DNA of 22,760 bases, taken from the NCBI GenBank assembly GCA_963169055.1, contig CAUJFU010000062.1, positions 1 to 22,760 on the forward strand, in the 5' to 3' direction. The position numbers were made by a program, and so were the translations under genes. The stretch's first letter is position 1; every line of letters begins with the position of its first letter. Origin of the DNA: Myxococcota bacterium. Its GTDB lineage: Bacteria; Myxococcota_C; UBA6777. Below the pieces are notes generated by a model that ran no database searches, had not been told where the DNA came from, and saw nothing but the letters and a program-made list of their open reading frames with translations. Positions 7,629 to 14,749 of this stretch are shown here, one piece after another.

Positions 7629-8036
7629 ATGTATTGGTGCCGTTGTGTTGTCCTGTATTCCTCTTTATGGTTTCTCCCGTCCCCTCTGGCCGCGCAACCC
7701 CTCCCTCGGCCCGATGTTGCTCCTGCGAAGCGTACCTCTGAACCCCGCCCGCCCGCCAACACCGTCGCGCAACCTGCCGCCCGTTCGACTCCCGCCCGTT
7801 CGACTCCCGCCAAAACCCCCTCCCCCACAAACAAAGCCACCGAAGAAGCTGTTCCTCTCGACTTCTCTCAAAGCAAGCGCTCTCCTTATTGGGATCGTCC
7901 TTACTTGTTTGCCGCGTATCTTTTGGTGTGGTGGGTGTTTTTTTTCTACCTCGTGTCCATGCGCAAACGCCAACGCGAAGTGCAAGCCGAGCTACAACGA
8001 CTCCAACAAGCTCTCGATGATCTCAAGCTCAAGTAG
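7629..8036 (+). CDS. CcmD-family small membrane protein with signal peptide
   Basis: The 135-residue product has an N-terminal signal-like segment (1-22, ending PLAA before Gln23). A Pro/Ala/Ser/Thr-rich linker (about 24-75) follows. A single membrane helix with aromatic residues (YLFAAYLLVWWVFFFYLVSM, 92-111) leads into a short basic amphipathic coiled coil (112-133). The last part matches the pattern of CcmD-family proteins, which in cytochrome c maturation help release holo-CcmE from the CcmABC heme exporter. Classical CcmD is about 50-70 residues and lacks the signal and linker. No other ccm gene is in the window, so a role in heme handling is inference. AAGGAGG at 7618-7624 is a perfect ribosome site with a 4-nt spacer. 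The gene converges on tatD with an 8-nt gap and no visible terminator. Confidence 0.75.
   Translation: MYWCRCVVLYSSLWFLPSPLAAQPLPRPDVAPAKRTSEPRPPANTVAQPAARSTPARSTPAKTPSPTNKATEEAVPLDFSQSKRSPYWDRPYLFAAYLLVWWVFFFYLVSMRKRQREVQAELQRLQQALDDLKLK
7781..7810 (+). repeat. Exact 15-nt tandem duplication in the ccmD-like linker
   Basis: CCGTTCGACTCCCGC occurs twice with no gap (7781-7795 and 7796-7810). It encodes the repeated ARSTP in the Pro-rich linker. The two copies are identical, which suggests a recent in-frame slippage event. Confidence 0.9.
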
Positions 8037-8044
8037 GATTTCGC

Positions 8045-8905
8045 TCAAGCTGACGAAGCATCGGCCTCCACAAAGGGAGGCAGACGAAAGAGTTGTTGTG
8101 CGTTGCGTGTGGTTGTCGAAGCGACGAGATGGGGAGGCACACGCAAGAGTTCCGCGAGTGCAATCGCCGTTTGCCGAACGTACGCAGGTTCGTTGCGTTG
8201 GCCACGAAAAGGAGCCGGCGCAAGGTACGGTGCATCCGTCTCGATCAACAACCGCTCCAAAGGTAGTTCTCGCACCACCTTTTTGACCGAACTCACAAAC
8301 GTGATCATCCCGGGGATGGAAAGATAAAGCCCCAAAGACAGGCAACGTTCGGCAAACCACTGCGTCCCACTAAAGCAATGAATCACCCCTTGTATCCGAT
8401 GTTTTTGAGCATACGCCTCCAACAAAGAAACGGTGTCTTCTTCTGCATCGCGAGAATGGATCACAAACGGTCGATCCAACGAAGCAGCCAGTTCTAAACC
8501 ACGCTGAAACACCTGTTGTTGCGTTTCTTTGGGGGCGTGCATATAAAAATAGTCAAGACCGATCTCACCGATAGCAACGACTTTTGGGTGCTTTGCAATC
8601 TCTTGTAAGGCCAAGAAATCGGCATCAGAAGCGGTTCCTGCGTCGTGCGGGTGGATCCCCACCGCCACAAAGATATCCTCGTTTTGTTCGGCGAGTCGGA
8701 GGGCCGCTTGAGAAGAATCCACACCGCAACCGATGCAGATCATCTGCTTGACGCCAGCGCGCCGAGCGCGCTCAAGCACAGCCTCACGATCTTTTTCAAA
8801 GGGCTCTTGATCCAAGTGAAGGTGCGTGTCGACGACACCTCCATCACGCAAAGCCGCCTCCCAAAGCATCGCTTCCGTCTCAGCACAACTCTGTTTTTTA
8901 CTCAT
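8045..8905 (-). CDS. tatD: TatD-family metal-dependent deoxyribonuclease
   Basis: TatD proteins are cytoplasmic TIM-barrel hydrolases of the amidohydrolase superfamily with metal-dependent DNase activity, linked to DNA repair and DNA turnover. The 286-residue length is slightly above the family norm of about 255-265, because about 20 residues precede the barrel. Metal ligands are all visible: HLH (28-30), Glu114 in IGEIGLDYF, His150 in VIHSRD, His176 in HCFSG and Asp224 in IETDAPYLAP. The ATG at 8905 overlaps the ricT stop as ATGA, so it is probably translated by coupling; only a short AAGG lies in front. holB-ricT-tatD is a known arrangement, often with metG between, which is missing here. 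Paralogues such as YcfH have the same features, so the exact subtype is uncertain. Confidence 0.92.
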   Translation of the reverse strand: MSKKQSCAETEAMLWEAALRDGGVVDTHLHLDQEPFEKDREAVLERARRAGVKQMICIGCGVDSSQAALRLAEQNEDIFVAVGIHPHDAGTASDADFLALQEIAKHPKVVAIGEIGLDYFYMHAPKETQQQVFQRGLELAASLDRPFVIHSRDAEEDTVSLLEAYAQKHRIQGVIHCFSGTQWFAERCLSLGLYLSIPGMITFVSSVKKVVRELPLERLLIETDAPYLAPAPFRGQRNEPAYVRQTAIALAELLRVPPHLVASTTTRNAQQLFRLPPFVEADASSA

Positions 8906-11553
8906 CCTTGATCACCCCCGTCTTTCGGGCGAGATCGATGCCTTTTATCGCGATCTCTCGCTTCGTCTGTACGCGGTGTTTGCTGTGATGGTGTTCCATC
9001 TGAACCACCCGGTACAGTCGCCTCGCCCTGTCGCGCAGGCGGAGGCGGCCCGTTGTGAGAAGGCGGAGGCCGATGACCGGCCCCTTCGTGACGTCGGGGC
9101 GGTCGCCCTCCCCGCTCAGATCGGTCAGCAGCAGGGGAACGTCGTTCGGCTTGTGTCCCCCCCGATTCTTCGGGCATACCGACCCTTCCGCCTCGCCCTT
9201 GGGTGGGACGTTGCCGCGACTCTTCTTGCGCACGACCTCCTCGACGTTCGCGCACGTCAAACGCTCGCTGATTTCCATGCGGTTCTCTCTGATTTCCATC
9301 CACATCGCGTCGGTTTCCATCCACATCGCGGATCCCTCGCCGCTCCACGTGCGAAATCGCCCGTCCATCGGCCTCCATCCCACGCATCCCGCGCCGCTCT
9401 GCGTTCCCTTCACCGCGCCCCCCTCGCTGCTCGATCCCATCATCGCTGCGCATCCCACGTCGATCGACTCCATCGTCGCTGCGCATCCCACGTCGATCGA
9501 CCCCATCACTACGCGCCCCACGTCGATCGATTCTTTCGTCGCTACGCATCCCACGTCGATCGATGCCTCCATCGCTACGCATCCCGCGACGATCTGTATC
9601 CCCGTCGCTACGCATCCCACGACGATCTGTGTCCCCATCACTACGCGCCCCACGTCGGTCGATGCCTTCGTCACCACGCATTCCACGACGATCTATATCC
9701 CCGTCACTACGCATTCCACGACGATCTATATCCCCGTCACTACGCATTCCACGACGATCTGTATCCCCGTCACTACGCATTCCGCGCCGATCGTTCCCCC
9801 CGTCGCTACGCAAAACCCTGCGAGGCAAACGAACAGGTTGGTTTTCTTCTTGTGGCTCGGAAAGCTCCGTGCGTGGGCTGCGCTGTTCTTCTCGTGAGTT
9901 GCGCTGTTCTTCTCGTGAGTTGCGCTGTTCAAGACGATTTGGGGGGCGTTGTGGTCGGGGATCTGACGGAGCGGTGCGTGTCTTTGATGCTCGTAAGGGT
10001 GCTTCATGCACGAGTGTCGCATTTTCGTGTGGAAGAATTGGGCCTTCGTGTGGAGGAATTGGGCCTTCATGCGGGGACATTGTGCCTTCGTGCGGGGACA
10101 TTGTGCCTTCGTGTGAGGGCATTGGGCCTTCGTGTGAGGACATTGAGCCTTCGTGTGGGGTGGGGTGTTGCGTTGCAGGTCGATCGATCAGGTGAGATGT
10201 GAGTTCATCAGAGGATGGAGGGATATCTTGAGGCGATGCGCTTTCTTCGATGGGTGTTTTTGAGTGGCCCGTTTTGGCGTGGATATCCAGAACGCGCATC
10301 TTGGCTGTTGCGACCGAAGGGCGTGGTGTTGTTTCCGTGTGACGGCTTTTTTCAACAGATACATCGCGCTCGCGTCGGGCGTCTTGGGGGCCACGCTCTT
10401 TTGAGGAAGAGGGCTGCCGAGCATCGCGCCGAACAGATGGCTCGCTTGGTGCCGAAGAACGGGGAGATTGCGGAGCAGGAGATCGAGGGCGACGACGTGT
10501 GCGCGGGGCGTCATCGTCGTCATCGGCATCCTCTTCATCATCATCAAAAGGAGGCAGAGGGTATGGAAGGTTTCGAGGCTCCATCAACGGTTCGATCCCA
10601 CGACGGCCTTTGATTCGGGCTTGTCCTCGATCATCGAAATTATCGAAGTCTGCGAAATCGAATACTTTTTCAACCGTTTCGGAAGGAGGAGACGCTGCGG
10701 GATGCGTCTCCTTCGCAAAAGCGTCTTTGTACTCGGGGAGATCTGAGACATGAAACTCTTTTTCGATCACAGGATCGCGATCCAAAAAGACGACACGCAC
10801 CGTCTCGCGTAACGGATGGACTTCTCTTACTTTGCCGATCCCTTCGATGGTTTCGACATCGCGGCCAATCTTAGGCAAGTTGCGCCGCAGTTGTTTGTAC
10901 ACGCTCTGCTCGTAAGACAAACAACACATCAATCGACCACAGACCCCTGACACTTTTTGGGGGTTAAGCGCGAGACTTTGATCTTTGGCCATACGGATCG
11001 AGACGGGGCTAAAGTTGCGCAAGAAGCGGCTGCAACAGAGTTCTTGACCACAAGGGCCAGCCCCTCCGATCAGCTTGGCGCTATCGCGTACACCGATCTG
11101 ACGCATCTCGATCCGCATCCGAAAATGCCTCGCAAGATCACGAACAAGATCCCGAAAGTCGATGCGGCCTTCGGCTGAAAAATAGAAGATCATCTTGCTA
11201 CCGCTAAACAAGTGCTCGGTGCGAACCATTTTCATCGGTAGCTTGTGAACCATGACGCGTTCACGACAGAAACGAAAGGCTTCTTTTTCGCGCAAACGAT
11301 GGTATTTGGAGCGTTCGAGTTCTTCGGGGCTTGCAGCGCGCAGTATCGGAAAGATCCGCAGACTTGGCGGAGGAGCTTGTGTCGATTCGTAGGTGCGTTT
11401 GACCGAACCGAGGGCGATGCCTTGTTCCGTTTCGACGATGACTTTATCGCGTTCTTGGACGGAGACTTGATCGGCAGAAAACAGATACGCTTGGCCCGCC
11501 TTGCGGAAAGTCACTTCGGCGTATCGTTTGGAAGGAGACGTTTCTTGATTCAA
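8902..11553 (-). CDS. ricT: RicT/YaaT (PSP1) protein with about 600-residue repetitive tail
   Basis: Residues 1-280 are a full PSP1/RicT protein. The diagnostic cysteines are present: C168, C173-C174 (GPCGQELCC), C205 and C210-C211 (VCGRLMCC). In Bacillus subtilis, RicT works with RicA and RicF, carries iron-sulfur clusters and helps RNase Y mature mRNA; that partner set is not seen here, so the role is inferred. From about 280 to 883 the protein is low complexity: an acidic DDDEEDADDDDD patch, Arg/Ser/Pro-rich stretches, a seven-residue array (HEGxMxP), QRNSREE repeats, an eleven-residue array (GMRSDGDIDRR type) and a Gly/Arg-rich end. It is probably disordered. The TTG start at 11553 overlaps the holB stop as TTGA and has GGAGG 6 nt upstream. 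The usual size is about 270-300 residues, so the tail triples the protein. The frame stays open throughout, which argues for real coding. Confidence 0.9.
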   Translation of the reverse strand: MNQETSPSKRYAEVTFRKAGQAYLFSADQVSVQERDKVIVETEQGIALGSVKRTYESTQAPPPSLRIFPILRAASPEELERSKYHRLREKEAFRFCRERVMVHKLPMKMVRTEHLFSGSKMIFYFSAEGRIDFRDLVRDLARHFRMRIEMRQIGVRDSAKLIGGAGPCGQELCCSRFLRNFSPVSIRMAKDQSLALNPQKVSGVCGRLMCCLSYEQSVYKQLRRNLPKIGRDVETIEGIGKVREVHPLRETVRVVFLDRDPVIEKEFHVSDLPEYKDAFAKETHPAASPPSETVEKVFDFADFDNFDDRGQARIKGRRGIEPLMEPRNLPYPLPPFDDDEEDADDDDDAPRTRRRPRSPAPQSPRSSAPSEPSVRRDARQPSSSKERGPQDARRERDVSVEKSRHTETTPRPSVATAKMRVLDIHAKTGHSKTPIEESASPQDIPPSSDELTSHLIDRPATQHPTPHEGSMSSHEGPMPSHEGTMSPHEGTMSPHEGPIPPHEGPILPHENATLVHEAPLRASKTRTAPSDPRPQRPPNRLEQRNSREEQRNSREEQRSPRTELSEPQEENQPVRLPRRVLRSDGGNDRRGMRSDGDTDRRGMRSDGDIDRRGMRSDGDIDRRGMRGDEGIDRRGARSDGDTDRRGMRSDGDTDRRGMRSDGGIDRRGMRSDERIDRRGARSDGVDRRGMRSDDGVDRRGMRSDDGIEQRGGRGEGNAERRGMRGMEADGRAISHVERRGIRDVDGNRRDVDGNQREPHGNQRAFDVRERRGGRAQEESRQRPTQGRGGRVGMPEESGGTQAERRSPAADRSERGGRPPRRHEGAGHRPPPSHNGPPPPARQGEATVPGGSDGTPSQQTPRTDEARDRDKRHRSRPKDGGDQG
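9391..9816 (-). repeat. About 13 tandem 33-nt units in ricT
   Basis: Thirteen degenerate units encode an eleven-residue motif, consensus GMRSDGDIDRR. Twelve are 33 nt long and one is 30 nt (lacking one codon). The best-kept part is RSDG..DRRGM. Units differ mainly at the fifth to eighth residues, and all length changes are multiples of three, so the reading frame is protected. Confidence 0.92.
9880..9930 (-). repeat. 21-nt tandem repeat, 2.4 exact copies, in ricT
   Basis: A 21-nt unit occupies 9880-9900 and is repeated identically at 9901-9921, followed by its first 9 nt at 9922-9930. It encodes QRNSREE twice and then a partial copy. The identity of the copies suggests a recent duplication. 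Confidence 0.9.
10003..10155 (-). repeat. Seven 21-nt units encoding an HEG-type heptapeptide in ricT
   Basis: Seven consecutive seven-residue units each begin with HE, five-plus with HEG: HEGSMSS, HEGPMPS, HEGTMSP twice, HEGPIPP, HEGPILP and HENATLV, then a final HE. Regular His spacing every seven residues next to Glu is unusual for a simple linker. Frame is kept through the array. Confidence 0.92.
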
Positions 11554-12548
11554 CCCATGCCTCCGAGCGTAAGGAAAAGGTGTTCGAGAGTCAGCAATGG
11601 TGCGGTGTTTCGGCGCAAAGCCGCTTCACACTGATCGATCGCATGAACCGCACGAAACAGAGCAGGAGTGGATAACATTTGTGCGTGTTCTTGCAAGTGC
11701 GTCTGGAGATCGAGGTGGATCAAGCGCTGCATATCCCACCCGATCTCTCGAATCAACAACAGATCGCGCAGCCACGAACGCAAAAGATCCAAATACAACG
11801 CCAGATGTTCGCTTTCTTTGTTCAGGCGTTCGGCGATCTCAAGGGCCGTCGTGGCCCCTGTAGGGACTCGATGAAGAGTCGGAAGTGCCGTCAACAAGGC
11901 ACGCCGCTGTTCATCGGAAAGATGGGCATGCAACAACAAAGCTTTTCCCGGGGAGCCTTCGGCAAGTCCGGCCAGTAAAAAAGCCTGTTCGGGTGGGATC
12001 GCGTGTTGTTGGACCAACCAACGGGTCAGCTCTTCTCGACGCAGCGGGGCAAATGGAACGCGCTGACAACGTGAAAGAATGGTGGGCATGATCTGACCAA
12101 GGCCCGAAGCGCACAAGATAAACAAGTTATTGGGGGGGGGTTCTTCGAGCAGTTTGAGGAAAGCGTTGGCGGCTTCCTGATTCATTCGCTCGATCTGATC
12201 GAGGATGACGATGCGTCGTCGCCCTTCCTTTGGAGGGAATCGGGTCATACGTTGAAGATCGCGGATTTGGCCGATCCGCAACAACTGCTTTTCAGGTTCC
12301 ACCACCCATACATCGGAATGGGTCTCGTGGAGGATCTTTTGACAGGCCCCACAATGCTCACAAGGCTCCCATGTATCGGACTGCGCCGTCAAACAATTCA
12401 ACCGCCGCGCAAGAACCAAAGCGGTGGTGCGTTTTCCGCATCCTTCGGGGCCTGTGAACAAATAAGAGTTGGGGATACGATCTTGCTGCCAAGCAAAAAA
12501 CAAGTCATGAAGCGCTCGCTCCTGACCACGAATCGCTGCAAATCCCAC
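11550..12548 (-). CDS. holB: DNA polymerase III delta prime subunit
   Basis: Delta prime is part of the AAA+ clamp loader that puts the beta clamp on DNA. With the start at 12548 the product has 332 residues, the normal size. It shows a P-loop-like GPEGCGKR (33-40), a four-Cys zinc module (C52, C63, C66, C69; CEHCGAC), LLEEPPPNNLFIL and the SRC motif (159-161) that supplies the arginine finger. The residue after the P-loop Lys is Arg, not Thr or Ser, which suggests ATP is not used, as in other delta prime subunits. The GTG at 12548 has GAGAGG 7 nt upstream and lies 14 nt after the previous stop. A longer frame from TTG at 12623 would run back through the end of the TPR gene and is less likely. 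It overlaps ricT by 4 nt. Confidence 0.92.
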   Translation of the reverse strand: MGFAAIRGQERALHDLFFAWQQDRIPNSYLFTGPEGCGKRTTALVLARRLNCLTAQSDTWEPCEHCGACQKILHETHSDVWVVEPEKQLLRIGQIRDLQRMTRFPPKEGRRRIVILDQIERMNQEAANAFLKLLEEPPPNNLFILCASGLGQIMPTILSRCQRVPFAPLRREELTRWLVQQHAIPPEQAFLLAGLAEGSPGKALLLHAHLSDEQRRALLTALPTLHRVPTGATTALEIAERLNKESEHLALYLDLLRSWLRDLLLIREIGWDMQRLIHLDLQTHLQEHAQMLSTPALFRAVHAIDQCEAALRRNTAPLLTLEHLFLTLGGMG

Positions 12549-12562
12549 CCAGACACCTCTCT

Positions 12563-14737
12563 TTATTCTTCTTCTTCTTTGTTTGGTTTCTTTTTTTTGT
12601 CTTGATCTAACATCTGCTGCCAAGGGATCGCATCGGACGGTGTACCGATCAGCGAATCATCGAGAGATGATGCGTCTTTGCGAGAGAAGTTGGTCTTGTG
12701 CGAGAAGATCGCTTGGTGGATCTCTCGGTTGGCGCGGATCAAAAACTCATCTGGCTTTTCTTTGGGCTTGCGTGCGATCCCAGTTCGCGCCAAGACCGTC
12801 CCTTGTGGTGTCGAAAGCGTCATCGCAAGAAAACGCGGATGTTCCTGCAACATCAAACGAAACCCCTGCAACGAATTTACAAAACGCGGAGAACGCAACA
12901 AGGCTTCGCTTACCGCCCAAGCATCGGCAGATCCAGCCGTTTGGACGTGGACGGGAAGCGCCAATCCGAGTCGGCGCATCACCGTTCCGTCGAGCTGAAG
13001 CACACGCGCCACAGCTTCGCGCATGGGCTGTTCTTGGCCCTGCACGCGATGAATATCAGCGCGGATTCCCCACATCCTTGTACGCAATGGCTTACTCTTC
13101 TCTGGCAAAGCAGCCAAGGCACGTTGCGAAAACACCAACGCTTCGTCATACGAAGCTTGGCGATACGCGGCTTCGGCTTCGAGCGCATCGTAAAAAGCCC
13201 GTATCTCGGGGGTATGCTTTTCATCTCGCGCACGCAAGATCCGCAACTGATCGCGCACCACCGCAGGGCCGATCAACACGACCACTTCACCGATCAACCA
13301 GTACGGAGCCGTCGCTCCGCCCGAACGATACGGAGAAAGCGTGTTTTGCAAAAGCTCCATGTCGCTTGCGAGTTGGCGTCGTGCGATCGAACCATCCAGC
13401 CACGCATTGATCCGAACAGACTGACGCCAAAACCAGTTCTTCACACGCTGCCACCAGCCCTGTGCAGCGGCGTCTTCGCGTGCGATCTCCACTTGCATCA
13501 AGCGGGCGTGGCGCAACATGATATGCGCTCCAACGCTCTGCTGACGGGGATCTGCGCTGGTGTGACCGTGACGATCAGGGCGGTCTCGCACCAGTTCCAA
13601 CGCTTTGTGTGCGCGATCCACATCGCCCACCGACAACCAAAAATTTCCTTGGGACAACTGATGGCCCGCAAACATCGACTCTTTCAAATTCGGAAGCTGC
13701 CGGTTTTTCCAATCTTGTGCTTGACGAAGTGCGTTAAACCCCTGATTTAATCGGCCTTGCTCCAGATACACAAAAGTCAAAAACTCCCACGGGTTGGTAT
13801 GCAAGCCCGGGTAAAAATAGCGGGTGGCTTCAAGCGCATAACGCTCGGCTTCATCGAAGCGAAAGACGCCCAGATACGCCTCTGCAAGGTTGGTGCGATG
13901 CGTCGTTCGGTCACGCGAGACGATCTTTTCATCCTCCACGAAAGCTTCACGACAATAATGCAATGACTCGACACGCTTTCCCTGCTCGAAGGTGATCGCG
14001 CAAAGGGCGTTCAATGCGGTGGTTTTGTACTTCTTTTGTTGCAGGTAGGTCAGAGCGAGATTCGTCGCCTCGTTGTATCGGCGAAGTTTCATCAAACTCC
14101 AAGGCATCAGGTCTTCGAGTTTATAGATCGGATATAGCCGATCGTGCTCTTGGATCAGCTTGAGAGCCTCTGCATCCCGACCAAGCTGGCGTAGGCTGTA
14201 GATCATCTCCAGCATCATCACATGATGGCTCAACGACGGAACACGCCCAACGATCGCCTTAAACAACGCATTCGCCTCGCGCAGATAGCGCAACGCCAAC
14301 ACCAATTCCCCCTCTTGGTGGCGCAGCAGATACGCCAAGACAAAGCGGCCCACATACGAATTAGGCCGCCTTGGCAGCAGCCTTTCCTCGATCAGTGTGC
14401 GCGCACGGTTCATCTTTCCCTGCACAAACAGCGTGAGGATCTCTTGCTCCAAAACTGTTTTGGGCAGTTCTTTTTCTGTAAAGACCTTCGCTGTAAAAGG
14501 ATCAGGGCGGATCCCTGCATAAGCGCTCTGACTACCCCATCCGACCGACAAAACCAGCAGCCCCAAACGCAACAAGCCTTGCCATCGACAATGCGCAACG
14601 TGTTTTCTTGCGAAGCAATTCTCAAGCGCGCACAACAGCCCTTGCCATCGGCCCAACAAGACAATGCGCACAAAAGCCCGAAGATGCGCACCCAAGCGGA
14701 TGCAGAATTGGTTCGCGTCGTATCTTTTCAAACGCAT
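12563..14737 (-). CDS. Exported TPR-repeat protein of the MoxR-DUF58 cluster
   Basis: The function is not known. The product has 724 residues. A hydrophobic stretch at 52-70 ends in QSAYA, a plausible signal-peptidase site before Gly75, but the 50-residue basic N-terminal region is unusually long for a signal. Helical repeats of TPR type run from about 85 to 370 and again at about 500-600 (for example AEAAYRQASYDEALVFSQRAL). The middle contains a Trp-rich basic segment (GWWQRVKNWFWRQSV). The end is very charged (DKKKKPNKEEEE). The ATG at 14737 has GAGAGGA at a good distance and lies 12 nt after the transglutaminase stop. TPR proteins often sit with MoxR, DUF58 and transglutaminase genes, where they are thought to scaffold envelope complexes; here that is inference from position. 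Confidence 0.75.
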   Translation of the reverse strand: MRLKRYDANQFCIRLGAHLRAFVRIVLLGRWQGLLCALENCFARKHVAHCRWQGLLRLGLLVLSVGWGSQSAYAGIRPDPFTAKVFTEKELPKTVLEQEILTLFVQGKMNRARTLIEERLLPRRPNSYVGRFVLAYLLRHQEGELVLALRYLREANALFKAIVGRVPSLSHHVMMLEMIYSLRQLGRDAEALKLIQEHDRLYPIYKLEDLMPWSLMKLRRYNEATNLALTYLQQKKYKTTALNALCAITFEQGKRVESLHYCREAFVEDEKIVSRDRTTHRTNLAEAYLGVFRFDEAERYALEATRYFYPGLHTNPWEFLTFVYLEQGRLNQGFNALRQAQDWKNRQLPNLKESMFAGHQLSQGNFWLSVGDVDRAHKALELVRDRPDRHGHTSADPRQQSVGAHIMLRHARLMQVEIAREDAAAQGWWQRVKNWFWRQSVRINAWLDGSIARRQLASDMELLQNTLSPYRSGGATAPYWLIGEVVVLIGPAVVRDQLRILRARDEKHTPEIRAFYDALEAEAAYRQASYDEALVFSQRALAALPEKSKPLRTRMWGIRADIHRVQGQEQPMREAVARVLQLDGTVMRRLGLALPVHVQTAGSADAWAVSEALLRSPRFVNSLQGFRLMLQEHPRFLAMTLSTPQGTVLARTGIARKPKEKPDEFLIRANREIHQAIFSHKTNFSRKDASSLDDSLIGTPSDAIPWQQMLDQDKKKKPNKEEEE

Positions 14738-14749
14738 GACTCTGTCCTC

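Noticed and set aside
9391-9816. CRISPR array
   Set aside because: Units are contiguous 33-nt coding repeats with no unique spacers and stay in the ricT frame.
8826-10202. 458-codon plus-strand frame with Thr/His/Ser repeats
   Set aside because: It lies opposite ricT, and its repeats are the antisense image of the ricT arrays. No ribosome site or domain supports it.
12549-12623. Longer holB start at TTG 12623
   Set aside because: The added 25 residues are encoded by the overlapped end of the TPR gene and are Lys/Arg-rich. GTG at 12548 has a proper ribosome site.
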